DNA of 64,000 nucleotides, taken from Lepidonotus clava. Lineage: Eukaryota; Annelida; Polychaeta; Phyllodocida; Polynoidae. Within the stretch, counting starts at the first letter, position 1, and each line of letters opens with the position of its first letter. Positions 45,671-56,940 of this stretch are shown here, one piece after another. The translations under genes were made by a program, and so were the position numbers. The stretch is taken from the NCBI GenBank assembly GCA_936440205.1, contig OW387136.1, forward strand, positions 49,870,232 through 49,934,231, written 5' to 3'. The notes beneath the pieces were generated by a model that ran no database searches, was not told the origin of the DNA, and saw only the letters and a list, made by a program, of their open reading frames with translations.

Positions 45671-47450
45671 AAGACCTAAATAAGGAATCTGAGACACTCT
45701 TCCCTCCAAATGGATGTTATGTACTTGCTGTAAAAATGTCAGGTCTTTACATGCATTTTCAAGAGAGATATGCATGTTCAAAAAATAAAAGTGAAAATAT
45801 CAGTTTTTCAACTCTAATGTCTATAATCACGAAAAGATAAAACTTATATCATAGGATGGAGAAAAAAATATTCTATCTTTTGATGTATACCACATGGATG
45901 CACCCTTATTGAAGAGAGTGCAGTGTGGATTACTGCGAATATCATGCTGAGATGTGTTGTCTAACCTTAACTGTAAATAGGTGTTTCTCTAGACAGGGCA
46001 GACTGAAGTCCATATCCCCTGTCACCTGGCTGTTGTCATCTGCACCAGGTGTGTACCCACTGATAACTGACTGCCCGACCCCTCGCAACCACAACCTGCC
46101 CAAGGGGGCAATATTTTTGTATGTTTTTTCTTTCATTTCAACTACACCTTTGGGGTGTTTCATAATAATCTATGGCGGTTTTAGAAAATATATTGCGGGT
46201 TTATAACCTTAAGATGAGGTTTTGCGTCATTTTAGCTGAGATGGTTTGGTTTTCATGACGGAGGTTTCGGGTGACTCACATTGGTTTGGGGGTGACTTAT
46301 AACTTATTTTTTATGAAATGCATTTTTAAACGATCCTTGAAATATCGCAAGTGGCTCTCAAACTAAAGTAGCTACATTAATAGATATTAGATATTAAGAA
46401 TCGGAGTTAGGAAGAATCGCATTAGGAAAGGCAAGGATGAAATTGCGCGTGATAAATATGATATCTGCTGAATTAAGCGAAATCTATATCAATAAAGATT
46501 ATGCTTTATATTGATATCATTAGCTCTGTGTAGTTGGTTTGAAAACAGAAATTGCCACTTGCATTCCTCTTGGTTCTTGAATAGAATATTAATTATTAGA
46601 AAAATCCGTATACGTGGCGATAAGTTTTTGTACCCAGTCTCTAAAATATATTTCTGCTAAAGTAACATTTTGTCTATAGTTCTATGTTTTTGTGAATGAA
46701 TCTATCATTAAATATAATGGTACATCCTGTTTCCATATAATAATATTGTCCCAGCTTCACATTGCGCTATGACGAGTCTTCCAAGAAGGGGGATAAAAAC
46801 GTTTGAAAAAAAATGTGAAGTTAATTAAGGCGTCTATTTCTACTCACACTTTCTGGTATGAATACCAAGCCCGATTCCCCTCCACGTTGATTGATCGGTA
46901 TTTTTCTGTATGAATTTCAGATTCATCTAGATTACACGTTTCTACTTCTCTGAAGTAACAAAACAATAATTGTTTGTGACGTCAGTCAAGGGTTCTCTGG
47001 ACTATGTCGTTGTTATTTGCGCTTTGGATCGTTGCGTTAAGCTAGATCTATGGCCGGAAACTCATTAGATTTCTTAGTAAGAGCTAGATGAACAAATTAT
47101 GGACTACATAACTGTCAATATTTCAAATACTCATTATCAAAGAGTTCAGACAGTGAAAATGAAATTTGCGAGTTTACCGTATTTCTTCTTGGATGTTGGA
47201 TATTTATTCTCAGCGAAATATTCCATCCATTAGAAACAATTTAAGTAAAGATTGATTCATGCTAGTGCAATGTCTTTTTATTTTCATTCCTTCAAATCAA
47301 ATTATGAATTGAACAAACACAAGTATAGCATAACTGCAGTCTGCAGAGGCGGAGATTTAAGGACTTTTCCAGTAAGTTCACTCATTTGGTTAAGTTTCCA
47401 TAGAATAGTGTCCCATCCGTTGAGGTGAGGGTTGGGTGCTGGGGAAATCA
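45671..47450. other. No gene seen
   Basis: AT-rich DNA. Short ORFs at 45925-46206 show no recognised content. Confidence 0.4.
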
Positions 47451-47800
47451 CCCTACCACGGATAGCCAATTTACTTTATTGTACATGCAGGTTAGCCTAG
47501 ATCAAGGTGCATTCTGGGTAATATGTCGACAAACCACAAGGCTTTAGAATAGGAATTTTCATTAATCATGTCACTATTTCTAGTTTGACATGAAGAAAAC
47601 CAAGTGATCATTATTTTTTTAATTTGTATCCGTATTCATTACATATTTTCCAAGTTATTTGGAATTTTATTCATTATAGGTGGAAATATCACAATTATTA
47701 ATTAAATTTCTATAGTTTTACCAGGGGTTTTGTTGACAGAATTGGTCAAAATTAGCCTGCAGGTGCTTAAGGTACTAAAAATCAGCTATCCATGGTAGGG
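47451..47800. mobile_element. MITE with CCCTACCA ends, copy B
   Basis: CCCTACCACGGATAGC to the inverted GCTATCCATGGTAGGG. Better-preserved partner of 2878-3216. Confidence 0.85.
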
Positions 47801-47879
47801 GGAATTGGGATAGACGGTTACTGTGAGAGGAGGGTGAGAGAGGTTGTGGAGGCAGAATGTAGGATGGGTGTGTGGTGTC

Positions 47880-48130
47880 AGTGCCCCCGGGGGTTACGGA
47901 GAAAATAGACCCAGTGTCATCGGCCATGTCACCCGGAAAACACGGCCTCAAGGCCCCCACAGACCCCTGAGTGTGGCCGCCATCTTTTACAGGGGACTCC
48001 GCCGCCTGCATTGTGCTTGGAGAGCAGGCCGCGCCTCGGGTCGGAGAGCAGCGTCTTCCGGCCGAGCGCACCCAAAGAGCGCATCAAGTATCCCTCCGCG
48101 CCGCGCCTGCGCACTGCGCCGCGTACAGGG
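47880..48130. promoter_or_regulatory. CpG-rich island with YY1- and NRF1-type sites
   Basis: GTGGCCGCCATCTTTTA (about 47976-47992) is the YY1 word AAGATGGCGGC on the minus strand. GCGCCTGCGCACTGCGCCGC (about 48103-48122) resembles two overlapping NRF1 half-sites. CpG density is far above the flanks. This layout is typical of TATA-less housekeeping promoters. I found no coding exon on either side, so the transcript is unknown. Confidence 0.45.
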
Positions 48131-48883
48131 GAGTGTTAATTAAAGAACTATTATATCTAATAGCCCTAATCAGAAGGAAGGTGCATTGACATGGCTGAGA
48201 TTTCACTCACTCTGCCTCCAGGCGATATACAGACAGGGTGTTTTTGTGTGTGTGGATGTGTTGGAAAAGGGGAGGGGGGGGGGAGAAGCTTAAGAGGGGC
48301 GAGATCATGAGGAGGCCCTCTAAACCTGGAAAAAGAGAGTTCGGGTGGACAACAATGCTGATTGAAACTACTTCAAAAGTTGAGTTTGGCGCTAGGTTTC
48401 CGGATTTTTATGATTGCCTTTACTTTGTACCGCCGCTGCTTTGGCCGTATGCCCAACTTATCCAATGCATTGTTCAATTCTATCGTCTCTGACTTCTTGC
48501 AAAGCTTCATGGACCTAATTGCTGTTGTGTTAACACGTGGATTAAAATATACAACTGATACTTGCCTTATGGAAATTACCAAGGAGACTGTGTAAATGTT
48601 TAATGCTCTTCATTTAAGTTGCTTGTATGTGTCCATGTTTCTATATGTCATCCGTGTGCATCTCAACGTAATCCATCATCATTACAAAATCTTTTTGGAA
48701 CAACATTAACTATGTAATTAAAAAAATGAATAAGAATAAACATTGTAGCATTAACAAACACTAAAAGAAGAAATGGAGAAATGGCACCCTGATATGTACA
48801 AGCGACAGAAAACCAACGTGCGTCATATTTGTCTTCATACTGGCCACACAGAGAAAACTAAACGAGTTATTTTAACTCTAAAA
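48131..48883. other. No gene supported
   Basis: A (GT)/poly-G patch at 48,240-48,290, then overlapping short ORFs on both strands at 48,360-48,600 with no recognised family. Confidence 0.35.
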
Positions 48884-49157
48884 GGGAGCCCAGCACATGT
48901 CGCCAGAATAACAAGCTTTTGGAGTCATTTTGACTCTCTTTCATAAAAGAGTCATTTTGACTCCATTAGAAAGAGAGTCAATGATTGCTGACTCGGTTTC
49001 TAGGGGAGCCAACTTGATTTGACCCTTTTAGAAATGGAGCCAAACCATTTTGACTCTGTTCTAAAGGGAGCCAAACCCGATATGACTCTTTATTAATTGG
49101 AGTCAAAATGTATTGACTCATATAGTTGTTATTCAATGCAACATGTGCTGGGCTCCC
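48884..49157. mobile_element. Foldback MITE built of GAGTCA words
   Basis: GGGAGCCCAGCACATGT to the inverted ACATGTGCTGGGCTCCC (17 of 17). The interior repeats GAGTCA/TGACTC at least ten times. Similar GACTCTCTTTC and GAGTCA words recur at 49776-49905 without the ends. Confidence 0.85.
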
Positions 49158-50007
49158 ATGGGTACATGTCGTATTGCTTAACTAAAGTATTGTAGGAAAC
49201 TGATATAAACAATCCTACAGCTACCATGATATATTTTTGATAGATACGTGTTTTATAATGAAACATCCATAATAGCTAGCATAGCTATATATATCACGAC
49301 ACAGCAATCCAAGTGCATCCCAAAATTTAACATTTCTATCATGTATCGTTCTTGTGAAATTCTTGTGATCTCCTGATTTACAACTTCATCTTCAAAGAGA
49401 TGAAAACCTCGATAGACGTTTCTATAAACAGCTATGTTTATGGTGCAAAAGTTTCCTTGAATAAAAAGCAATGTATTACCATCAGTAGTGTGTGCAGGAT
49501 CTATACCATCACAGTCTGGAGACAGACAACATAATGTACTCAATAAAACAGTCTTTTGGATATGTTTACCTTAGAATTCTCAGGAAATACATGAAGGCCA
49601 GCTTACATGGATCTCGTATCCAGTGGTGTGTCAATAGGTATAATATGAGTTCTAAGTTGTACACGCATGTTGGTCAATAAAATGCATGAGCCAGTGTTCT
49701 TTGTGTGTTTCTGTGATACAATGAACTGGACAGGAAATGACCAGTAATTTCAAACTTTGGTCACATGACCTTGAATTTTGACTCTCTTTCTGAGTCATTT
49801 GACTCGGACCTGGTGGCATATGTAAGGCTCAAGGAAACTGACCCAAAAGAAGAGTAGAATTACCCTGACATGGAGCTAACATGACTCTGATAAGGGGAGT
49901 CAGTGGATTTGACGCCTTTTGGAGGAGCTGGACGCGTATTTGGGGTTATATGACGCGTTTAATTTTCTCTGTGCACGGTACGTGGAATTTATTCCAGATG
50001 AATGCAG
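49158..50007. other. No gene seen
   Basis: AT-rich sequence followed by the GAGTCA-like fragment near 49,776-49,910. Confidence 0.4.
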
Positions 50008-50216
50008 CAGTGGCGGATCCAAGAGGAAGGGGGGGGGGCAAAAGGGACTATTTCTCCTTTCCCCCCCCCCCCCCCCCCTAGACCCAACAGAGAAAACTTT
50101 GGGATCGTAAAATTGGAAGATCTTTGGAAAAATTGCGTGTTTTTTTTCATTTCTATAAGGGGGTTAGCGCCCCCCCCCCCCCCCCCCCCGGAGCACTCGC
50201 TCTGGATCTGCCCCTG
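50008..50216. mobile_element. hAT5-like CGGATCC MITE
   Basis: CAGTGGCGGATCCAAGAGG to the inverted GGATCTGCCCCTG, with two poly-C tracts. The flanks TGCAG and GACAG match at three of five. Confidence 0.75.
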
Positions 50217-51424
50217 GACAGAGTTCAAAATAATTGAAATCATTGTAAATCAGGCAGTGGACATGGCAAAGTATGCCTACATTGCTTACCTCAATGTATT
50301 GTAAGTAAGACGCCATCCCCGAGGGCGGGAAGAGGAGGAGGAGACCAAACCCGACATGTACCCAGCAGACGACTTTTGGACACAGAAGACGTCTTAGTAC
50401 CGCCCTCGGCCGCATGGGGCGCCCCCACACGCTCCACTGGTTCCGGAGATTCAGGCGAAAAACCAGCGCCCAAGGGCAGGCTTTAATTGGTGAGAAAAAC
50501 GCGGGGCCCAGCTCAGGTAGGGACGACCTGCCATGTCAAGTCTCTTCTCCTGGTCGGCCTATACATTGGGAGTTTCTACAGCACCCTACTTATTGTTGAG
50601 CCTTTCACTGGAGGCTTGTATGGCCGTGGGGGATTGGATGGTCACTGAGACTATGGTGGCTCAAATATTTGAGTCTCAGAATTGAATGAAAAGTTCTTAT
50701 AGGACATTGATGCTTTACCACCGTCTATATGAACCTTGGACAGATGTGAGGATATATTTATATGTGATCATGTGACCACTTTTTGCATGGTGATCATCAT
50801 GAGTTTTTTCACAACCGCATGGACATGATGCATCGCTATATATTTGTGAATTCTAAATTTCAGAAATGGTTAATTGTGACTAATTAAATCAGATCGTTTG
50901 AGAAAGATTCAGCAAAGATATATGTTTTAGATGTTTATTTTCTACTAGATGTATTTGAAATATTTTGATTCCGGCGTTAGCAGCGGATGCGGGGGGGGGG
51001 GCCGCACTATAGGCGCCCTCCCCCCTATCAATTTTTTAATGTAAAACTTGTGCCGGGACCCCTTTTAATATGTCCCCCCCCCCCCCGCAACTTTCCTAGA
51101 TAGCACACCCTAGATAGAGAGCTCTATAGACATGGGTTTTATGTAGCAAGGTGATAAGCAGAATCCAGGGTTTAGAATCTAGAATCTAACTGTAAATGTG
51201 CCTCAGTGGGAGGTAGAGGTTGTAGGTGGGAGCAGGAAATAAGACAAGACAACTGGAGGACGGTGAGGGAACAGGCGGGCCTTTTTATAACGATGGAGCG
51301 GGAAGGGTGGGGAGTGGGGAGTGGGTGGGATAAAAGAAAGGGAGAGTGGCTATAGGGAAACGCCATAGCCACTGAGGAGGGGTTATACATTAAGGGAGGT
51401 TAGTCATGGAGCAAGGGTTTATAT
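50217..51424. other. No gene; CGGATCC fragment at about 50985-51110
   Basis: A GC-richer stretch at 50,300-50,560 contains AATTG|GTGAGAA-type donor words but no supported exon. G/C tracts at 50,990 and 51,078 belong to a decayed CGGATCC copy. Confidence 0.4.
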
Positions 51425-51499
51425 CAGTGGCGGATTTAGAGGGGGAGGGGGGGATGCCTGAGATTTTAAAAATGTAAAACTCGCCCATAAGGTAATTAA

Positions 51500-52025
51500 A
51501 GGGATTTGGGACTGACCACACCAGCTCCACCTGGTGTGAAAATCTTAGGGGCTTGAAATTGTATTTATGTATAAAATATCTTTTATTTCCACAGAAATAA
51601 CAACTTTTCCACAAAAGTTTTAACTTAAAATGGGATAATGAGAGATTTAAAGAAAATTTGTTTACATAGGAATATACAGGAATTACCATATTTTTTTGTT
51701 TCTAAGGGTTGTAGCTCTTTAATTAGCACGGTGACCCCCACTTTTTTTTGCTGAAATATATTGGTACAGGTCCACAGAAGATATCAAACCATGTTTGACT
51801 AATATATGGTGGTTGAATTTTTCAGGAGATGAAGAACTAGTGTTTTCCCATAGAAACCTATAGTAAAACCTATTTTTTACAAGCCCATTTATCTTGAAAA
51901 CGAATACGGTGACATATGATTTTTATCATGGCTATTTATTCCCATAATATTGGTCTAACCTCACAAACAGTATCAAGACTATATGCTGGTTCATTTAGAA
52001 ACCTGCCAGACAGTCCTTAATCCCT
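51500..52025. mobile_element. TTAA-flanked element, 526 bp, inside the hAT5-like MITE
   Basis: AGGGATTTGGGACTG to the inverted CAGTCCTTAATCCCT, with TTAA at 51496-51499 and 52026-52029. TTAA targeting suggests a piggyBac- or Kolobok-type non-autonomous element. No transposase. Confidence 0.75.
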
Positions 52026-52049
52026 TTAAGGGAAAGAATTCCAATAGTG

Positions 52050-52250
52050 GGAGAGACGTGGCATGCAAGGTAGCTCACACGACCACAAATGACCTGGTGC
52101 CTGCAGTAATTGCCTGCACCCCCTCACAGAATGCCAGTGTTAGCCAATCAAATTGACTCTTGGTCATTTTTCCCAATGGGTGGGATCTATGAGATAAGAT
52201 GTTCGGAATATATACTCTACCTATCCTACCCACACACAAAAAATACATAC
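52050..52250 (+). mobile_element. Short retroposon with 17-bp target duplication
   Basis: AAAGAATTCCAATAGTG is exactly repeated at 52033-52049 and 52251-52267. The insert is 201 bp and ends CACACACAAAAAATACATAC. Its head has no convincing tRNA B box, so SINE versus truncated LINE is open. Confidence 0.75.
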
Positions 52251-52314
52251 AAAGAATTCCAATAGTGCCCCCCCCCCCCTTTTTTTTTTTTTCAAAAACC
52301 TGGATACGCCACTG

Positions 52315-54548
52315 TACACTGGGCTGAGGGCTGTGGCCTAGGGTTACGTGCAGGGACAGATCGGGGGGGGGGGGGGGGCATGGGGCCTTTTTGGTCAATT
52401 TCTCTTTTTTTCCCTGTAAAATGTGCGCCCCTGGGGACGACGCCGGGACTTCTGTAGGCGCCCCATCCCACTTTCTTGAATTCGTGTATCCGCCCCTGAT
52501 GTGTACACGTGGTTAATACAATATATAGGGCACAAAATGTTGTGCACCTATTTAACCTAAATTTGGCAAAATAATCATTTTATAGCCACAGGCAGTTGAC
52601 ATAAAAGTGGTATGTACCTGGCAGTGTACACCCGAGGTAACTATTAACAGACGGTATGCATCTTGGACACTAAAGTAGGAACTCAGGGGTGTACACAGGA
52701 TTTCGGAAAGGGGAGGTCCAGATATCACATATAGGCTAAATACTAAAATGCACATATGGAAGTCTAAGTCCCCACAAAGAGGGGGGGGGGGTCAGGACAC
52801 AAATTTATGCAATTGAACATATATAGGTGAACATGAATTTGTTGATCAAGTTTAAACAATCTGGAAGATTATGTACGTACATGAAGATGCTAATTACACT
52901 TTTAAAAAGGGCGAGGAATGTACAATGAGTGTGGACCCTGCCCCCTAACACCCAAGCTCCTTCCCCTGCCCATCCACACTGCCCTCCATGCCCCCCACTC
53001 TCCCCCGGAACCTCATGCAGCTCCTTAAACAAGGTGGGTGTCCGTCAGGGCCTATCCTGACAAGCACGGTATTATAAGAACCTCCTCAAGTCTGTAGGGT
53101 GGAAGGGAGCTCTTCTCTCACACCACTTTCAGGAGCCAGGGATACCCATCCCAGGGCTCCAGTGTCCCTGTAGGAGCATGAACCTAAAAAAAGAAAAGAA
53201 AAGAAAAAAAGCCCCCCTAGTGGTGGCGCTCTCGTCGCCCGTCAAGGGGCGCGCCGGGCGTGTTTGTCCCCAGCCCCCACTACACCGATAAGGTCAAGGA
53301 CGCTCCACGTCCAGGACGTCGACTCACCTGGCCGGCCGGTCATCTATCACCCCCCCCCCCCTCCCCCCGGCCTCCCTTTTCACTGCCAGGTGAGAACCAC
53401 CGACACTATGGGGGTGCACGGACCCAGTATGTGAGGGTTAACCTGGGTCAGAACGGACTAGACGATAGATCTGGGAAGCAAGAAACCACTCAAAAACTGC
53501 TGAGTCATCCTGCCATATCTGTTTTCTGTTCTGCTTTTATGACATCTTTATAAAAATACAAAAATCAGTGAAAATATAACATCTACAAATGATACACTTT
53601 CTGTTCATATAAACAACCTGACTCTATATGTTTTAATTGGAATCGAACCTAAACTCAAACAACACAGAAGAACTAACCAAAAGCACAAGAAAATGAGTTG
53701 TTACTTGCTAGCAAAAGAGAATGAGCTTGCTGCCGTGGCCTATAGATCGTTGCCTTACCTGGCCCCCCGGGCTATGTGACATTTCAATTGCAGGATGCAG
53801 GTTACATGGTTAACTAAGTGGGATTTGGACTGCCAATGACGTTCAACATTATCTATTCTTAAATTTCCCTTGGCAGACGAAAGGGAAGACGAGCCATTGC
53901 GAAAGTACGTTAACCAGCCATCTTTAGTTGGTTTAGGGGTCTTCAGGTATACATACTTAATGGAAGGCCCTCTAACATACAAGTTTTATATTTTGATAAC
54001 TCAAAATTAATTTCAACTACAGATGAACTACTTTTACTTCTCCCTCGGGCTATTCTTAGTGAATAAAGTAATTTCTAGATCTTCATGTCATGCCCTAATA
54101 TGCATACAATGTCTAATACCCATTTATCACCATACACCTGCCCACCTAACAAGCTTGTCCTCATACAGATAGTCGTGTATTTCGCATGGTGGACTGGTGT
54201 AATAGTTCCCTAATAGGTGGCCACTGATTTATGGCTGTCCAAATGGTCCCCTCCCTCGACTTACTAAATTAATCTTGACTGGCCTGGTAGATTTATGGCG
54301 TCATTAATCAGTTAAGAAGCACTCGGTTAGATCTGTTGGTAAGACGGGAGATAAGGGTAAAGTGGGGCATATTGTTCACACTGTAGGGCAGGACTGTTGT
54401 AGTAGTATGACTAGGACAAGAAATATTGATAGACATTGGGGGAAAACTTATATCTCTGTATGATAGACGTGCTTTGGTAGCATGAAAATGACAAGAAAGA
54501 GCGACAAGAATTCTTTTTTTATTTCAACAACTTTATATAATCATACAT
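52315..54548. other. No gene; C/G tracts and CGGATCC fragments
   Basis: Fragments of the CGGATCC family at about 52355-52500 and 52685-52795. A GC-rich patch at 53,210-53,420 includes GGGGCGCGCCGGGCGTG, but no exon. The remainder is AT-rich. Confidence 0.4.
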
Positions 54549-54896
54549 GGGATGGCGACCAAAAACATTTCACGAATATTCGTGATAATGTTTTTGTCTC
54601 TCACGAACTAAGGGTGTGTCCAAAAACATTCACGACCCTTTTTTAGTGTTCACAAACCTTCTCAGATATGCAAAATTACCCCAATAAAGTATTTATCTGT
54701 GTGTAAATTACTTTCTCCTATCTCTGAGAAGAACATTAGAGTGTAATGAAATAGTTCAGAAGTTGAAAAAGTTGGGAAAAAATGAAAAAAAAGTAATACA
54801 TGAGATTCGTGACCAAGAATCCTTCACGAACCCAACATTTCCAATTGTGACTCTTTATTGAATTTTGGATTCGTAAATCTTTTTTGGTCGCCCCCC
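54549..54896. mobile_element. Foldback MITE with GGCGACCAAAAA ends
   Basis: GGGATGGCGACCAAAAACAT to the inverted TCTTTTTTGGTCGCCCCCC. Inside, CACGAA/TTCGTG words recur. Related to 56258-56743. Confidence 0.75.
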
Positions 54897-55433
54897 TACT
54901 CTTCCAGTTGTATCCTTGGTGTGTTATGATTTAACAAAAAGACAATAGTAATATAAAATGTGGTTAGTATGTGATGGGATAGAAATACAATAGTGAGATG
55001 TGATGAGAGAGAGATTTGGATGGCGACAGTTAAAATCATCCGTGATGATCTGCCAAGAAGATACTCAATATCCCCATGAAAACATGAGCCAGATTTAATG
55101 GAGGAATATTATATCTGACCCCCTTTCTGAAAAAAGAACTTGGGTAAAAGCTGGCTACGAGTCTATATGCTTTGACAATTGAGAAGTTAAGCACACCCGA
55201 CAAATCACGTAACATAAAGGTAACGTATATCTTTTATCTTAGATATCATTACTTCCTGCACACATATAGGCCTATTGAGCAACAAGATTTTAATGTATTC
55301 AAAACTCTATGGATATGTATTCAATTTGTAGATATAGTTGGTGCCTGTGGTCTTGTGCAGAACCAAGCAGTAGGTGTGGGGCCCAGGGGCGGATACAGGA
55401 TTCTCGAAAGGGTTTGAGGGGACCCCCCTTGAC
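54897..55433. other. No gene; truncated CGGATCC copy at 55384-55430
   Basis: AT-rich; the last 50 bp are CAGGGGCGGATACAGGATTC, a second partial copy directly before the complete one. Confidence 0.45.
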
Positions 55434-55583
55434 CAGGGGCGGATCCAGGAATTTTCAAAAGGGGGGGGGCAGCTATTCTGAAATGTATATATCAGGATCA
55501 TATTACATTAAAAAAATCTAAATTTTGGCCGAAAAAGGGTGTGTGAGAGCACGCTCCCCCCCCCTCCCCCCCATCCGCGACTG
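55434..55583. mobile_element. hAT5-like CGGATCC MITE
   Basis: CAGGGGCGGATCCAGGAATT to the inverted CATCCGCGACTG, with TTGAC exactly duplicated (55429-55433, 55584-55588). Confidence 0.85.
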
Positions 55584-56027
55584 TTGACTCCTCTCCCCCC
55601 CCCCCCCCGATCCTACCCTAGACCGCTTCACATTTCTCAGTCTAACTTCTCAGACTTTAAATGCCCTTCTCATGGGACCAACTTCCCCCATTTACCCCCC
55701 CCCCCCCCCCCCCCACAAACTTAGCGTTATATTTCTAAAAGCAATCATCCACCTCACAACTTCTATAGACCCAGCCCTGTAGTTATGACAGTACCCATTT
55801 CCCCACAGGGAAACGGCAGTGTCCTTTTAAGACGGATGACAGAGTGGTTTAGGCGGCCGGAGAGGTTTAAGTGACAGGAGGAGACGGATGAAGGGGTCTG
55901 GAGAGGCCGACAAGGGGCTGTCTTATCTGGGGGGGGGGGGGGGGGGGCAGGGGGGAAGAGGGGGGTAAGGGGGGGGGGCAAGGGGCAAGGGGCACCCCTC
56001 TCATCCTTGGGGGGGGGGGGGGGGGGA
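55584..56027. other. C- and G-homopolymer rich stretch, no gene
   Basis: C tracts at 55,596-55,608 and 55,697-55,713, and G tracts at 55,930-56,027. ORFs here are proline artefacts. Assembly error is likely. Confidence 0.5.
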
Positions 56028-56225
56028 CCCAGGCCAGCAGCGACGTACCAGGAATGCTCTGTGCACAGAATTTTCGGTTGGTCTGTTACTTGTTAAATTT
56101 TCACATATAAATTACTTTATTTGAGATTAACTTGAGACTCACTAAATAAGTATGTTATAATAGCATTATAGTGATGTTGAGACCTTACTCATACAGAATG
56201 TTATGATAAAGTTATCTGTTAATGC
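56028..56225 (-). mobile_element. CCCAG-family fragment, reversed
   Basis: CCCAGGCCAGCAGCGACGTA, then GGTTGGTCTGTTACTTGTTA and GAGATTAACTTGAGAC match the reversed right half of the family. The far end is not clear. Confidence 0.55.
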
Positions 56226-56257
56226 AAGGAGAGAGGACTGTCTAGTCCGTTCTCACC

Positions 56258-56743
56258 CTGGGTGGCGATCAAGGGACAATTTACGAAAGGCTCGATATTT
56301 CAAATATATGAAGCAAATTTTCTGAGATTTTTCAACCAAGGACAGCCCGAATTCGTAAAATATGCAGATGAAATGCTTCGTAAATGCATTGTAGATTCCT
56401 TGTAAATTTACAAATCAGAATTTGCAAAATTAAAAACCTTAGATAATTTAATTTAGAGCTTATATATATTGAGGTATACTCTTTAAATTAGTAAAATGAG
56501 ATGTTTCTATCCTTTTAGAAGAGTATCTTTGTCTAATTTTGACACTTACAAATATACAATCACAATATTTGTGATCGTATATTTTAGCATTTACGAAGCA
56601 TTTTTGGTGCTTTGTAAAATTTACGAATCATAAAAAATGTACCGTTTTTGCTTCGTAAATGTTCCCTGGTTGAAGAAATTGCTTCGTATTTGATGGTTTT
56701 CAAATACGAATGCTCCGTAAGATGTCCCTGGATCGGCACCCAG
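56258..56743. mobile_element. Foldback MITE with GGTGGCGATCAAGGGA ends
   Basis: CTGGGTGGCGATCAAGGGAC to the inverted GTCCCTGGATCGGCACCCAG. TTTACGAA/TTCGTAAA words recur inside. 486 bp. Confidence 0.75.
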
Positions 56744-56784
56744 ATTAACTCTTACATAATGGGTCTGTACATCTCCATAGAGGC

Positions 56785-56940
56785 CAGGGACGGATTTAGT
56801 GGCTGGGGGCCGCCCCAACCCCCCTTTTTTGGGCCAAATTTCAAGTTTTTTAATGAAAAACTGGCGCCTCCCAAGGGGCACCGGGACACTTTTTAATATA
56901 GGCCCTCCCGCCCTTTCTAAAGGTTCTGGATTCGCCCCTG
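56785..56940. mobile_element. hAT5-like CGGATCC MITE
   Basis: CAGGGACGGATTTAGTGG to the inverted TGGATTCGCCCCTG; flanks GAGGC and GATGC. GGGCCAAATTTCAAG and TTTTTTAATG match 7113-7274. Confidence 0.8.

Larger units (their letters stand above)
51425..52314. mobile_element. hAT5-like MITE carrying two later insertions
   Basis: Left end CAGTGGCGGATTTAGAGGG; right end ACCTGGATACGCCACTG. The flanks are TATAT and TACAC (two transitions). The host is in three pieces, 51425-51499, 52026-52049 and 52251-52314. The middle piece, TTAAGGGAAAGAATTCCAAT, matches TAATTAAGGGAAGAAAATTC of the copy at 7113-7274. Confidence 0.8.

Noticed and set aside
55584-56035. Proline-rich ORFs and apparent expansions of C and G
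   Set aside because: Homopolymer tracts; lengths are unreliable and the frames meaningless.
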